A program made the translations under genes and the position numbers. Positions 16,004 to 27,345 of a stretch of DNA of 64,000 bases are shown here, piece after piece. How positions within the stretch are numbered: position 1 is the first letter of the stretch; each line of letters starts with the position of its first letter. The stretch is from Pseudodesulfovibrio sediminis. GTDB lineage: Bacteria > Desulfobacterota > Desulfovibrionia > Desulfovibrionales > Desulfovibrionaceae. Location: assembly GCF_020886695.1 (NCBI RefSeq), contig NZ_AP024485.1, forward strand, positions 1,125,001 to 1,189,000, given 5' to 3'. The notes beneath the pieces were generated by a model. That model worked only from the letters and a program-made list of their open reading frames with translations. It had not been told where the DNA came from and did not search any database.

Positions 16004-17698
16004 ATGAGAAGACATATTGTATTCACCCTCTTATGCCTGGCGGCCATGACCTTGCTGGTCGACCCCGCTCTGGCTGCCGACTCGTCCAAAGCAGCGAACA
16101 ACGCTGCGTCATTCGGCATGCTGACCCTGATTCCACCCATGATTGCCATCATCCTTGCCTTTGCAAGCAAGAACGTTGTCCTTTCGCTCTTTCTCGGAGT
16201 CTTCTCCGGCTGTTTCATGCTCGACCTCAAGGGAATAGACATCTACCACGCCTTTATTGCCGGATTCCTGCGCATGTCCACGGAGATTCTCGCCTCCCTG
16301 GCCGACACCTGGAATGCCGGTATCGTGCTTCAGGTCCTGGCTATCGGCGGTCTGATTGCGCTGGTCTCAAAAATGGGTGGTGCACAGGCGATTGCCGAAG
16401 CCCTGTCCAAATGGGCAAAAACTCCACGCTCCTCGCAGTTCGCCACCTGGCTCATGGGGTTGTTCATTTTCTTCGACGACTACGCCAACTCCCTCACCGT
16501 CGGTCCCATCATGCGCCCCGTCACGGACAAACTGCATGTATCCCGCGAAAAACTCGCGTTCATCATTGACGCGACCGCTGCCCCCATTGCAGGTATCGCG
16601 CTCATTTCCACCTGGGTCGCCTATGAAGTCGGCCTGATCCGGGACAGCTACCAGGTGATCGGCATACAGGCCAATGCGTATGGCGTGTTTGTCGAGACCA
16701 TCCCGTTCCGCTTTTACAACATATTCATCCTTGTCTTCATCCTCTTCACCATCTGGTTCATGCGCGAATTCGGCCCCATGCACAAAGCGGAAGTCCGTGC
16801 CCGCACGACCGGAAAGGTTATTGGGGATGACGCCGTGCCCATGGCTGCCGAAGAATCCACCAGCCTGAAACCGGCAGCCCACGTTGTCCCATCCGTCTGG
16901 TCCGCGATCCTGCCCATCGGCACCTTGATCGTCGCGGCGTTCCTCGGTTTCTATTTCAACGGCTACAGTGCCATTGACGATGAAACGGTACTGGCCGCCA
17001 TCAACGCGTCCCCACTCAGCTTCACCTCCATGCGCACGTGCTTCGGGGCCTCAGACGCTTCCGTGGTCCTGTTCCAGGCCGCTCTCATCGCCAGCCTGGT
17101 TGCCATCTTCATGGCCGTAATCAAGAAAGTCATGCCCATCAAGGATGCCATCGAAACATTTGTCACCGGCGTCAAATCCATGAACATCACAGCGGTCATC
17201 CTGCTGTTGGCGTGGTCCCTGTCCGGCATCATGAAAGAGCTCGGGACCGCCACATATCTGGTGTCCATTTTGTCCGACGCACTGCCCGCCTTCCTGCTGC
17301 CGACCATCATCTTCATCCTCGGCTCCATCATCTCGTTTGCGACCGGAACATCCTACGGCACCATGGGTATCCTCATGCCGCTGGCCATCCCCCTCTCCTT
17401 TGCCATGAACCCGGACCCGAACTTCGTTATCCTCAACGTGGGTTCAGTCCTCACCGGAGCCATCTTCGGTGACCACTGTTCTCCCATCTCGGATACCACC
17501 ATCCTGTCCTCCATGGGGTCGAGCTGTGACCATATCGAACACGTCCGCACACAGCTCTTCTATGCCGTACCCGTTGCCCTTGTTTCCATCTTCGCCGGAT
17601 ACATTCCGGCAGGACTCGGCATGCCGGTCTATGTGACCCTGCCCATCGGCACGCTGGCTTGTGCCGCGCTGGTCCGCTTCATAGGCAAAAAGGTATAA
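16004..17698 (+). CDS. NhaC-family Na+/H+ antiporter-like transporter
   Basis: 564 residues from the ATG at 16004, preceded by AAAGGA. Residues 1-24 resemble a cleavable signal sequence ending LVDPALAAD, then a dozen membrane segments follow. Motifs of the NhaC/ion transporter group are FDDYANSLTVGPIMRPVTD near residue 163, ATAAPIAGIALISTWVAYEVG, and GDHCSPISDTTILSSMGSSCDHIEHVRTQL in the C-terminal third. Such proteins exchange Na+ (or an organic anion such as lactate or malate) for H+ at the inner membrane. The gene is followed by a strong bidirectional terminator. Confidence 0.9.
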   Translation: MRRHIVFTLLCLAAMTLLVDPALAADSSKAANNAASFGMLTLIPPMIAIILAFASKNVVLSLFLGVFSGCFMLDLKGIDIYHAFIAGFLRMSTEILASLADTWNAGIVLQVLAIGGLIALVSKMGGAQAIAEALSKWAKTPRSSQFATWLMGLFIFFDDYANSLTVGPIMRPVTDKLHVSREKLAFIIDATAAPIAGIALISTWVAYEVGLIRDSYQVIGIQANAYGVFVETIPFRFYNIFILVFILFTIWFMREFGPMHKAEVRARTTGKVIGDDAVPMAAEESTSLKPAAHVVPSVWSAILPIGTLIVAAFLGFYFNGYSAIDDETVLAAINASPLSFTSMRTCFGASDASVVLFQAALIASLVAIFMAVIKKVMPIKDAIETFVTGVKSMNITAVILLLAWSLSGIMKELGTATYLVSILSDALPAFLLPTIIFILGSIISFATGTSYGTMGILMPLAIPLSFAMNPDPNFVILNVGSVLTGAIFGDHCSPISDTTILSSMGSSCDHIEHVRTQLFYAVPVALVSIFAGYIPAGLGMPVYVTLPIGTLACAALVRFIGKKV

Positions 17699-17714
17699 CT
17701 CAACTAACAGACAC

Positions 17715-17757
17715 AAAAAAACCGCCCGCCCCAGTATACTGGGGCGGGCGGTTTTTT
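17715..17757. terminator. Bidirectional intrinsic terminator between NhaC-like and GNAT genes
   Basis: A perfect stem of about 15 bp (arms 17721-17735 and 17738-17752, centre TATA) is flanked by A6 on the left and T6 on the right. It serves the converging antiporter gene and the purA-holB-GNAT unit. Confidence 0.95.
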
Positions 17758-17767
17758 ACATGAAAAT

Positions 17768-18247
17768 TTAGAATCGGTAACAATAGTATTTCAGATCCAC
17801 ATCCATGAGCGGCACGGTGTCCGGCACCTGATCCAGCGTCACCTCCATGAAGCCGCTCTTTTCATAAAAACGATGTGCTGCGTGATAGACATCCACAGTG
17901 CCAAGATAGATCTCCCGGACACCCTTGGAACCTGCCCAGTCAAGCAACGTGGCCATGAGCGCTGCGGCAATTCCCCGTTCCTTGCCCCGATACGCCTTTT
18001 TCACAAACATCTTTCGCAGGGCGCAGACTCCGCCCCCCACGTCCTTGAGGGCGATGGTGCCAGCCAGCTCGCCATCTACGAAGGCCAACCAGAAACTCCC
18101 GGCACCCTGTTGATAGAAATACGGAATGTCACGCAGGTCAGGTTGCTTTTCAGCCGATGTAGCCACACCGAATTCATCAATCTGAATAGTCGTAATCAGA
18201 TCAATGATCTCACTTGGATCGTGTTGATCGTATGGAACAATACGCAT
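17768..18247 (-). CDS. GNAT-family N-acetyltransferase
   Basis: 159 residues with the GNAT fold: LAFVDGELAGTIALKD on strand 4, MFVKKAYRGKERGIAAALMATLLDWA as the acetyl-CoA loop (R/Q-x-x-G-x-A type, KERGIA), and HRFYEKSGFMEV near the C-terminus. The substrate is unknown. It starts three bases after the holB stop and is probably co-transcribed with purA and holB. Confidence 0.9.
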   Translation of the reverse strand: MRIVPYDQHDPSEIIDLITTIQIDEFGVATSAEKQPDLRDIPYFYQQGAGSFWLAFVDGELAGTIALKDVGGGVCALRKMFVKKAYRGKERGIAAALMATLLDWAGSKGVREIYLGTVDVYHAAHRFYEKSGFMEVTLDQVPDTVPLMDVDLKYYCYRF

Positions 18248-18250
18248 GGA

Positions 18251-19102
18251 TCACACCATGCGCGTGGCGACCCAATCCAGCACCATGGCCGGATTCACGG
18301 GCACCTGCGTATTCAGGGCGTTCTGAGCCTCATCAAGAACAAGGCCCAGACGACGCAAAAAGACCGGATCATGCTGTTGAGCCAGCCTGACTGACAAGGG
18401 CGTAAGGCCGGACCCGGACAGGGTCTCACGCAACTCGCGCTGCATGCCGAGCACCACCTGCATGGCGAGGTCCTTGTTGACCGCCCCCTTGGTGGACGTC
18501 CGCTCGAACCAGCCCCGTTTGGTCTGCCAGAAAGTGACCAGAGCCGTGGTCCATTCGGATATCTCCGGCTCATTCTCCCGCTTGTCGGGCCATGCCAGAG
18601 TGACCACCCACGATCGGGACACCAGCGTCTCCAGCAACCGCTCGCGCTGCGGAGCGGCAAGGACAAAGACATTACCCGGCCGCGGCTCCTCAAGAGATTT
18701 GAGCAAGGCGTTTGCCGCCTCGGTCATGAACATCTGGGCCTCGGCAAAAATGGTCACACGATACCCGTCACCGTTGGGCGGCTGTCCCCAGGTGCTACGC
18801 AACTGGCGCACCGGTTCCACCTTGATCAGCCCTTCACGGCCATCAAAAAAGAGGAGATCGTTGAAGGCAAGATCCATGATCTGCTTGCAGGCCGGACATT
18901 GACCGCACGGGCCATGGTGCTTGGCGTGTCCGGACACGCAGTTGAGCCGCATGGCCCAATACAGAGAGAGAGCGACGCGGGATTCCGCATCGCCCCCTTC
19001 AATAACAATGGATTGTGGAGGGTCGTGCGCAATGGCATTGAGTCGTTGTACCGCATGCTCCTGCCCTGCCAGGGCGGCCAGCGGATCACCGTTCAATGTC
19101 AT
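18251..19102 (-). CDS. holB: DNA polymerase III subunit delta-prime-like
   Basis: 283 residues. A RuvB-like clamp-loader N-terminus (LAGQEHAVQRLNAIA, SIVIEGGDAESRVALSLYWA) is followed by a zinc-binding stretch with CGQCPACKQI and by KVEPVRQLRSTWGQPPNGDGYRVTIFAEAQMFMTEAANALLKSLEEPRPGNVFVL, the sensor region of delta-prime (quoted in parts, residues about 97-150). The phosphate loop is degenerate, as in delta-prime, which does not hydrolyse ATP. It acts in the clamp loader of the replicase. It lies 14 bases downstream of purA. Confidence 0.88.
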   Translation of the reverse strand: MTLNGDPLAALAGQEHAVQRLNAIAHDPPQSIVIEGGDAESRVALSLYWAMRLNCVSGHAKHHGPCGQCPACKQIMDLAFNDLLFFDGREGLIKVEPVRQLRSTWGQPPNGDGYRVTIFAEAQMFMTEAANALLKSLEEPRPGNVFVLAAPQRERLLETLVSRSWVVTLAWPDKRENEPEISEWTTALVTFWQTKRGWFERTSTKGAVNKDLAMQVVLGMQRELRETLSGSGLTPLSVRLAQQHDPVFLRRLGLVLDEAQNALNTQVPVNPAMVLDWVATRMV

Positions 19103-19116
19103 CGAGCTTCTCCCAC

Positions 19117-20379
<1,263 letters not shown>

Positions 20380-20490
20380 TTAAAGCTCCTTGAAATGCCG
20401 GACAAAAACTCCCGGCGTCAATTACGCGCACAAACGGTTATCTTCCGTAAGTATAAACGGTGACATATGTCAACTTGAGATGAGCACCGA

Positions 20491-20880
20491 TCATTTTGTT
20501 TTTTTCGGAGTCAGGGTGAGCAATTTGCCACGACGGTCCGGTTTTTCCGCCACACCGTCCTTGGCGTCCTCTTCACCCTCTTTGCCGTCTGGAACGGATG
20601 AAACCTTTTCCGGCACGGTCAGAGCGGCCAGATCGATTTCATGCGGAGCGTCATCTGGCATACGGGATTGCGCCCAATTGTAGTTGAATAACTGATTCTT
20701 GAGTCGGATGGACTGGATCAGGTTGAAAACCAGAACAGATTCCTCCCACCGCTTGGTGGGCTCGAAATGGCGAACCTTTTCAGCGTATTTATCCCATAAA
20801 CTCATAAGAGAGGCTTCATCATAGGCGTTGATCTGTCTCGCCAACTTGAGAAGGGCCTTTTCCAAATAACTTTCTGACAT
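20491..20880 (-). CDS. Conserved hypothetical protein
   Basis: 129 residues from the ATG at 20880, which has AAGGA upstream; the frame continues upstream but crosses the likely leader. The N-terminal 75 residues (YLEKALLKLARQINAYDEASLMSLWDKYAEKV, quoted in part by position) look helical and the C-terminal 50 are charged and probably disordered, ending in TLTPKKTK. I do not recognise a family. It lies between the chemotaxis receptor terminator and purA on the same strand, with 111 bases to purA. Confidence 0.75.
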   Translation of the reverse strand: MSESYLEKALLKLARQINAYDEASLMSLWDKYAEKVRHFEPTKRWEESVLVFNLIQSIRLKNQLFNYNWAQSRMPDDAPHEIDLAALTVPEKVSSVPDGKEGEEDAKDGVAEKPDRRGKLLTLTPKKTK

Positions 20881-20977
20881 TGATGTTCCTTGATTAATAA
20901 AAAAGCACATGCCGGGATTCTTTCCATACCAAACAATTCCACTACCCGCCAACATGAAATCTCACCTCCAAACGCAC

Positions 20978-21007
20978 AAAAAAGGCCGCCCGAATCTTCG
21001 AGCGGCC
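20978..21007 (-). terminator. Intrinsic terminator of the chemotaxis receptor gene
   Basis: Read on the minus strand, GGCCGC and CGAA pair with TTCG and GCGGCC around a tiny loop (20984-21007), followed by six T. It lies 24 bases after the stop of the receptor gene. Confidence 0.9.
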
Positions 21008-21030
21008 TTGTTCGTGTCAATACAGGCTGG

Positions 21031-22689
21031 TTAGAACTTTTCGAACTCGTCGTCATCCATATCCATATCAATACTCTGCCCTAACCGCGGGTTCTCCGGC
21101 TGCAGCGGAGGTGCCGCAGGCGCGATGGGCTTGGCTGGCGGCCGAGTCACGACCTTTGTCGTGGTAGCGGACATATCGTCAACCTTGAAGAACTGCATGG
21201 AACTCTGCAACTGCACGGCCTGAGCTGACAGCTCTTCTGCGGTGGAGGCCACTTCCTCGGATGCAGAGGCATTTTCCTGGATGACCTTTTCCATTTCATG
21301 GATGGCCTTGTTGACCTGGGTCCCGCCTTCATTCTGCTCGTTGGTAGCAGCAGAAATCTCCTGCACCAGCTCAGCAGTCTTCTGGATATCCGGAACGATC
21401 TTCGACAACAGTTCACCCGCTTCTTCCGCAACCTTGACGCTTGAGGAGGACAGCTCGCTGATTTCGGAAGCGGAGGTACCACTTCGTTCGGCCAGCTTGC
21501 GAACCTCGGCTGCCACAACCGCGAATCCCTTGCCGTGTTCGCCGGCACGGGCGGCTTCGATGGCTGCGTTAAGTGCCAACAGGTTGGTCTGACGCGCGAT
21601 GTCTTCAATGATGGTGATCTTTTCCGCGATCTGCTTCATGGCATCCACGGTCTTGGCCACGGCTTCGCCACCGGACTGGGTGTCAATGGCCGCCTTGTTG
21701 GTCATGCTGTTGGTTGTCTGGGCGTTGTCCGCGTTCTGTTCAATAGAGGAAGTCATCTGCTCCATGGAGGCGGAGACTTCTTCTACCGCAGAAGCCTGCT
21801 CCGTGGCTCCCTGAGACATCTGGATAGAGGAGGAAGAGAGTTCTTCACTGCCCGCAGCCACCTGCTCGGAGGCCATGCGCACTTCGCCCACGACCTGCTT
21901 GAGCGACTGGAGCATGTGGGCCATGGCGGATGTCACCATGCCGACCTCATCCTTGCTCCTGGAGACGATCTTCATACGAAGATCACCTTCCGCCATACGC
22001 TCGGCTACGTCGACGACTTCATACATCGGCTTGACCATACGCTCGATGACCCACCAGACTATGCCCATGAGAATGAGCATGGAGACCAGCGTCGGAATGA
22101 GAATCTGCCAACGAAGTGAAGCAACCTGAGCTTCTACATCATCTACATAAATACCGCTACCAATGACCCAGTTCCAGGGCTTGAAGAGCTTTACATATGA
22201 GACCTTGGGCACGGCCTTGTCACTGCCGGCCTTGGGCCAGGTGTAATGGACAAATCCATCACCCGTCGACTTGGCTACCTTGACGAATTCACGGAAAATA
22301 TAGACATCGTTATCGTCCTTGAGGTCGGATAGATCCTTCCCGTTGAGTGCCGGCTTTGCGCCGTGAACAACAATGACCTGATGCATATCATTAATCCAGA
22401 AATACTCCTGTCCCTTATACCGGAAAACAGCGATTTCCTTCTTGGCCGCATCCTGTGCTTCCTCGACACTCACTGCGCCCGAAGCAGCCTGATCCGCCCA
22501 GTATTGGACGACGCTATACGCGACATCAACGACACTTTGGGTAGCGATCTTCTTCTCCTCCAGCAAGGAAGAGGAGACTACAGGTAGGAAGTAGCCTAAA
22601 AGTCCACCCAGAACCATCACTATGGCTGCCACAAAGAAACTAAGGATCTTGGTCCGCATCTTCCAATCACTAAATCCCAGTATCCTCAT
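21031..22689 (-). CDS. Methyl-accepting chemotaxis protein with single Cache sensor domain
   Basis: 552 residues from the ATG at 22689, five bases after GGAGG. There are membrane segments at about 12-36 and 188-210. Between them is a periplasmic Cache domain ([31 protein letters not shown], about residues 92-122, and [18 protein letters not shown]), a type that binds small organic acids. A HAMP region follows, then the signalling domain with the hairpin core [39 protein letters not shown]. The C-terminus is an acidic tail without a clear CheR-docking pentapeptide. The ligand is unknown. Confidence 0.95.
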   Translation of the reverse strand: MRILGFSDWKMRTKILSFFVAAIVMVLGGLLGYFLPVVSSSLLEEKKIATQSVVDVAYSVVQYWADQAASGAVSVEEAQDAAKKEIAVFRYKGQEYFWINDMHQVIVVHGAKPALNGKDLSDLKDDNDVYIFREFVKVAKSTGDGFVHYTWPKAGSDKAVPKVSYVKLFKPWNWVIGSGIYVDDVEAQVASLRWQILIPTLVSMLILMGIVWWVIERMVKPMYEVVDVAERMAEGDLRMKIVSRSKDEVGMVTSAMAHMLQSLKQVVGEVRMASEQVAAGSEELSSSSIQMSQGATEQASAVEEVSASMEQMTSSIEQNADNAQTTNSMTNKAAIDTQSGGEAVAKTVDAMKQIAEKITIIEDIARQTNLLALNAAIEAARAGEHGKGFAVVAAEVRKLAERSGTSASEISELSSSSVKVAEEAGELLSKIVPDIQKTAELVQEISAATNEQNEGGTQVNKAIHEMEKVIQENASASEEVASTAEELSAQAVQLQSSMQFFKVDDMSATTTKVVTRPPAKPIAPAAPPLQPENPRLGQSIDMDMDDDEFEKF

Positions 22690-22920
22690 ACCTCCCTCCA
22701 ATGAGTGATATTTTTATTTCACTCGCTCTAATGATAGACACATTTACACAAGGGTGACTTTCATTATTTATAACATATCCCAATTCAACATCTTTTGGGA
22801 GTCTTTTCTCATTTTTGTAAAACATTTGATTGAATATATGCATGAACGTAAGCGATATTGCCCGCTATCGTAAGCTGTGCTATGACCGCGACCTCACGAG
22901 AACAACAGGGAGTTGAGCAT

Positions 22921-24195
22921 ATGAGTGATCTGAAAAAAATGTATACGACACTGCAGCAGGACCCTTTTCCTGCTGACATGAAATTGACCCTGGGCGACCA
23001 GGAACTGGTCTTCAAAAAGCGCACCTGGAAAATCGAATGTGAAACCAAGGGGTTGCGTTACGGTGAAAACCCGGACCAACCAGCCGCGCTGTATGAATTG
23101 GCCAAAGGCCAGCTTGAAGTGGGTGGCGTCAAGTTCATCGGCGAAGGCCAGGGACTGGTCTCGTCGTTGACCGAGGAACACATGCTCCAGGCGGGCAAAC
23201 ACCCCGGCAAGACCAACCTCACAGACGTTGATAATGCCCTGAATATTTTGCAGTACCTGTCTGCCAAGCCGGCAGCGCTGATCCTGAAGCACAACAACCC
23301 CTGCGGCGCGGCATGGACAGAAGAAGGCGTCTCCGAAGCCTTCCGTCGTGCTTTTGAGGCAGACCGGATCGCCGCATTTGGCGGTGCAGTGGTTGTCAAC
23401 CGCACGCTCGACATGGCTTGTGCGGAACAGATCAGCAAGGTCTACGTCGAAGTCGTGGCAGCCCCTGATTTTGAGGCTGATGCCCTTGCACTCCTCAAGA
23501 AGAAAAAGAACCTGCGCATCCTCCAGATTCCCGGCATTGCCGACCTGGAGAGCCTTTCCCAAACCCCGTTCCTAGACATCAAGTCCCTGAGCGACGGCGG
23601 CATGGTGCTCCAGTTCTCTTTCCGCAACGCTATCCTGAAAGCCGACGATTTCATCCCGGCCACAGCAGAAAAGGACGGCAACAACTTCGTTGCACGCGCT
23701 CCAAGCAAACAGGAAGCAGACGATCTGCTCTTTGCCTGGGCCGTTGAAGCGGGAGTCACCTCCAACTCTGTCCTCTTTGTCCGCGATGGAGTGACCACTG
23801 CCACCGGCACCGGTGAACAGGATCGTGTCGGCTGCGTGCTTCTGGCTGTCACCAAGGCCTACATCAAATACGCTGACCTGCTGGCGTCCAAGGAACTGGG
23901 CATGTCTCTGTTCGAGCTCAAGCTCGCGGCCATCAAGGATGCGGAAATGAAAGCCAAGCTGGCAGACATTGAAAAGAGGACCGAGGAAGCTCGCGGCGGC
24001 CTGCCCGGCTCCGTGGTCGTCTCCGACGGTTTCTTCCCGTTCCGCGACGGCGTGGACCTGTGCATCGACCAGGGCGTGACCGCCATCGCACAGCCCGGAG
24101 GCTCCATTCGTGACAACGAAGTGATTACAGCCGTGAACGAGGCCAGCCCGCAGGTTGCCATGGTCTTCACCGGCCAGCGTTCCTTCAAGCACTAG
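22921..24195 (+). CDS. Stand-alone AICAR formyltransferase (C-terminal half of PurH)
   Basis: 424 residues from ATG 22921. It corresponds to the AICAR transformylase part of PurH: LRYGENPDQPAALY at the start, ALILKHNNPCGAAW with the catalytic KH pair and NPCG, AFEADRIAAFGGAVVVNR, and at the end VVSDGFFPFRDGVDL..GVTAIAQPGGSIRDNEVI. No IMP cyclohydrolase domain is fused; that activity is encoded separately on the minus strand at 29932-30528. The enzyme adds the formyl group from 10-formyl-tetrahydrofolate to AICAR in purine synthesis. A strong terminator follows. Confidence 0.95.
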   Translation: MSDLKKMYTTLQQDPFPADMKLTLGDQELVFKKRTWKIECETKGLRYGENPDQPAALYELAKGQLEVGGVKFIGEGQGLVSSLTEEHMLQAGKHPGKTNLTDVDNALNILQYLSAKPAALILKHNNPCGAAWTEEGVSEAFRRAFEADRIAAFGGAVVVNRTLDMACAEQISKVYVEVVAAPDFEADALALLKKKKNLRILQIPGIADLESLSQTPFLDIKSLSDGGMVLQFSFRNAILKADDFIPATAEKDGNNFVARAPSKQEADDLLFAWAVEAGVTSNSVLFVRDGVTTATGTGEQDRVGCVLLAVTKAYIKYADLLASKELGMSLFELKLAAIKDAEMKAKLADIEKRTEEARGGLPGSVVVSDGFFPFRDGVDLCIDQGVTAIAQPGGSIRDNEVITAVNEASPQVAMVFTGQRSFKH

Positions 24196-24218
24196 TCAGG
24201 CATTCCGATTCCAAACAG

Positions 24219-24251
24219 ACTTCGCCGGACACAGGTTCGGCGAAGCTTTTT
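24219..24251 (+). terminator. Intrinsic terminator after the AICAR formyltransferase gene
   Basis: CTTCGCCG (24220-24227) pairs with CGGCGAAG (24238-24245), followed by five T at 24247-24251. Confidence 0.9.
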
Positions 24252-24262
24252 GTTGCGAGGAA

Positions 24263-24538
24263 TCAGTTGTCTTGTTTCTTGTTGAACACTATCTTCATGA
24301 GCAGGATGGAACACGCAAGAGTGAGCGTAATACTATTGGCGAGAATGATGGCCAGCGACTTGATCCTGATGCCGTAGACAAGCCAAAGACAGAGGCCAAA
24401 GGAAAAGAGGCCGTACATCTTTAATGAGATGTCTTTCACGGACTTGGTCTTCCATGTGTGCATGACCTGCGGCACAAACGAAGCGGTCGTACAACAGGCG
24501 GCAATGATACCTACGATTTCAATGAGGTCTATCTGCAT
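24263..24538 (-). CDS. SemiSWEET-type PQ-loop transporter
   Basis: 91 residues from ATG 24538. There are three membrane segments: EIVGIIAACCTTASFVPQVMHTW with the PQ motif, DISLKMYGLFSFGLCLWLVYGI, and SLAIILANSITLTLACSILLM. This is the SemiSWEET layout, in which a homodimer forms a sugar (or other small solute) channel in the inner membrane. The first possible upstream residues follow a GGGGAGG, which is a little far (about 16 bases) from the chosen ATG, so the start is not certain. Confidence 0.88.
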   Translation of the reverse strand: MQIDLIEIVGIIAACCTTASFVPQVMHTWKTKSVKDISLKMYGLFSFGLCLWLVYGIRIKSLAIILANSITLTLACSILLMKIVFNKKQDN

Positions 24539-24627
24539 AGGAATGACATACGCGCCTCCCCTTACACTGGCAAACATTTCATGATACGTACCCGATAATT
24601 GATGACACTGATGATAAAGAAGCAATA

Positions 24628-26682
24628 ATGGCGAACATATCTACTCTCGGCACTTCTGTCCGACCCGGCACCGTGGTGGAATTCATGCATGGTGACCAAC
24701 CCCAGCTTGCCTGGGTACTTGAAGAATTCTCCGGCAAACTCCGGCTGTTGACCATCAACAAACGCGAAATGAAACTTCCGGCCGTCCGGCTGCTCCCCTG
24801 GCAGGGACCTGCCGGCTCCCCCGATGTCTCCCGGCAGGACATACAGAATACCCTGAACCAGCATCAGGAGATCCGTGGAGAGATCCAGGCCGGACTTGAT
24901 GTCATGGAGCTCTGGGACCTGGCGCAGGGGGAAGTGGAAGCCGCACCGCTCAGCTGGTTTGCCGGGCTCCTGTGGGAAGATCCCACCCCGGACCAGATTG
25001 CCGCCCTTGGCCGCGCCATGCTTCAGGCCAAAACACATTTCAAGTTCCGCCCTCCGAATTTCGAAGTCTGGTCCGCTGAAAAAGTGGAACTCAAGATGCA
25101 ACAGAAGACAGAGGAAAAGGCACGCGAAGCCGTGACCTCTGCCGGACAGACCCTGCTCAAGGAGCTGTGGACTGCGTATAGCCAGGGTCGCAAGCCGCAA
25201 CTGCCCGTCCTTGACGCAGACCTGAAAGCAAACCTGACCCGGATTCTCCGGCGCAAAGTGGGCGATACGTTGGACGAAAGTGAACGCAAGATATGGACGG
25301 CCATCTCCAAAGGGTTGCCAGACCTCCAACACCTCGCCCTGCTCCTGGCGCAGACATGGGGAGTCCTGCCCCTGCATCACAACTTCCATCTGGATGAAGC
25401 CGACTTTGCCTGGAAAAACGAGTGGTCAGAATCCTTTTCCAATGAAATCAATAAAATAAAAGATGCATTCTCCAATCAAACAGAAGGACCGGAGACAAAT
25501 GAATTCGTCACAATAGACGCCATCACCACTCGTGACATCGACGACGCATTCCGTATCGTGAGTACAGACTCGGGATACACGCTCTCCATCGCCCTGGCGC
25601 GGCCCGACATCCACTGGGAATTCGGTTCTCCGCTGGACAGGGCCGTCATGTACCGCGCCACCAGCCTCTATCTGCCCGAAGGCACCAGCCACATGATGCC
25701 GGAAGAATTTGGCACAGGACTCTACAGTCTGATAGGCGGCGAGACTCGCCCGGCCATGATCGCGGACTTCCATCTGGATGAAAACGGCGTCCTCCTCTCG
25801 GTCACCCCGCGCATGGCCTGGATCAAGGTGTCGGCCAACATCACCTATGAGGATGCGGACGCTGCCATCAGGGACAAGACCGACGCAGCCATGGTGCTGG
25901 CCCATCAACTGGCTGAGAAGCTCATAGACCGCCGCATTGAATCCGGCGCCTGTGTCATCCGCAGACCGGAACCCGTGGTCACCGTTGAGGGCGAAGGTAT
26001 GCAATCAAAGGTGGAGATCACCCTGAAGACGCCCACCCCCCGCTCCGAACTGGTCATCAGTGAGTTCATGATCCTGGCCAACTCCGGGCTGGCTCAATGG
26101 GCCGGAGAGAACGACATCCCGCTTCTGCACCGTACACAGGATATCGCCCTTCCTCAGGAGGCAGCGGGTATCTTCACCGAACCGGCAGACATCCTTCGCT
26201 CGGTCAAACTGCTGCTGCCGCCCACCCTTGAGACCAACCCCAAACGCCACGCAGCACTTGGTGTCCCGGCCTATGCGCCCATCACCTCACCGCTCCGGCG
26301 TTACACGGATTTCATCAATATGGCGCAAGTCTGTTCCTTTCTCAGCGATGGAACGCCCCGCCTGAACAAAGACGAACTCGATCAGCTCATCGTGCATCTG
26401 AATATGCGTATCCAGGCTGTGAGCACCGTCCAACGGTTCCGCCCCCGGTACTGGAAACTCGTCTACCTCGCCAAACAGCGGAAGCGCTATCAATCCGCGG
26501 TACTGGTCGAAGAAAACGGTCCCATGGCGGTGTTGGCCATGCCGCATCTCCAGGTGAATGTGCGCGCCCCCAAGAAAATGCTCGGCGACAAGCTCTACCC
26601 CGGCCAGCAGTTCCAGATCAATTTTCAACGCGTGGATCCGCTGACCAACGAAATCCGTATTGCTGAGGCCCTGGAGGAATAG
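24628..26682 (+). CDS. RNase II/R family exoribonuclease (RNB domain)
   Basis: 684 residues. The N-terminal 60 residues form a small beta domain (GTVVEFMHGDQPQLAWVLEE), then a helical region, and the RNB catalytic domain from about residue 295 to 600. EFVTIDAITTRDIDDAFRI carries the acidic cluster that binds the catalytic metal (DIDDA). PITSPLRRYTDFINMAQV near residue 553 is the usual RNB signature with the arginine pair and RYxD. A short S1-like tail follows. The enzyme degrades RNA from the 3' end. The length and weak N-terminus are closer to the RNase II-like proteins of cyanobacteria and deltaproteobacteria than to E. coli RNase R. Confidence 0.9.
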   Translation: MANISTLGTSVRPGTVVEFMHGDQPQLAWVLEEFSGKLRLLTINKREMKLPAVRLLPWQGPAGSPDVSRQDIQNTLNQHQEIRGEIQAGLDVMELWDLAQGEVEAAPLSWFAGLLWEDPTPDQIAALGRAMLQAKTHFKFRPPNFEVWSAEKVELKMQQKTEEKAREAVTSAGQTLLKELWTAYSQGRKPQLPVLDADLKANLTRILRRKVGDTLDESERKIWTAISKGLPDLQHLALLLAQTWGVLPLHHNFHLDEADFAWKNEWSESFSNEINKIKDAFSNQTEGPETNEFVTIDAITTRDIDDAFRIVSTDSGYTLSIALARPDIHWEFGSPLDRAVMYRATSLYLPEGTSHMMPEEFGTGLYSLIGGETRPAMIADFHLDENGVLLSVTPRMAWIKVSANITYEDADAAIRDKTDAAMVLAHQLAEKLIDRRIESGACVIRRPEPVVTVEGEGMQSKVEITLKTPTPRSELVISEFMILANSGLAQWAGENDIPLLHRTQDIALPQEAAGIFTEPADILRSVKLLLPPTLETNPKRHAALGVPAYAPITSPLRRYTDFINMAQVCSFLSDGTPRLNKDELDQLIVHLNMRIQAVSTVQRFRPRYWKLVYLAKQRKRYQSAVLVEENGPMAVLAMPHLQVNVRAPKKMLGDKLYPGQQFQINFQRVDPLTNEIRIAEALEE

Positions 26683-26752
26683 CCCTCTTTCCTTATATGA
26701 ATAAAATAGGTATCATCCCTCGGCACACAGCGTAATTTCAGGAGAAATATAT

Positions 26753-27340
26753 ATGTCATTGATAGTCTGGTTCGTACTCGCATACATTCTCGGTTCCATT
26801 CCCTTCGGTCTGGTTATTGCCAAAAGCATGTGCGGCCTTGATCCGCGCCTGGATGGCAGCAAAAACACTGGCGCCACCAATGTGGCCCGCCTGTGCGGCA
26901 CAAAGTACGGTGTAGCCACCCTGGTGCTGGATGTTCTCAAAGGCCTCCTGCCCGTGGCTTTTGCCTCTGCATGGATTGATTCCGACATGGCACTGAGCAT
27001 GGTCGCACTGGCAGCCATCCTCGGTCACGTCTTCTCCTGCTTCATGCACTTCAAGGGCGGCAAGGCCGTGGCCACCACAGTGGGTGCGTTCCTGGCGCTG
27101 GCCACCTGGCCCACCATCATTGCGGCGATCCTCTGCCTCCTGATGGTCTGGCTCACCGGCCATGTGTCCATGGGATCTCTGACACTGGCGCTGGCGCTGC
27201 CCGTCTGCATGCTCCTGTCCGGCAATATAGGCTACCTGCCCATGGCCCTCGTCGTCATGGTCATTCTCTTCTGGCGGCACAAGGACAACATCAAACGTCT
27301 CGCTCGCGGTGAAGAAAACCCCTGGATCAAAAAGGATTAA
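26753..27340 (+). CDS. plsY: Glycerol-3-phosphate acyltransferase PlsY
   Basis: 195 residues, about five membrane segments. The three PlsY motifs are present: AYILGSIPFGLVIAK at the start, DGSKNTGATNVARLCG (the GSGNxGATN motif, here GSKNTGATN), and GHVFSCFMHFKGGKAVATTVG. The enzyme uses acyl-phosphate to acylate glycerol-3-phosphate, the first step of phospholipid synthesis. It starts 70 bases after the RNase gene with AGGAG upstream, and the next gene begins six bases after its stop. Confidence 0.96.
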   Translation: MSLIVWFVLAYILGSIPFGLVIAKSMCGLDPRLDGSKNTGATNVARLCGTKYGVATLVLDVLKGLLPVAFASAWIDSDMALSMVALAAILGHVFSCFMHFKGGKAVATTVGAFLALATWPTIIAAILCLLMVWLTGHVSMGSLTLALALPVCMLLSGNIGYLPMALVVMVILFWRHKDNIKRLARGEENPWIKKD

Positions 27341-27345
27341 CCGCC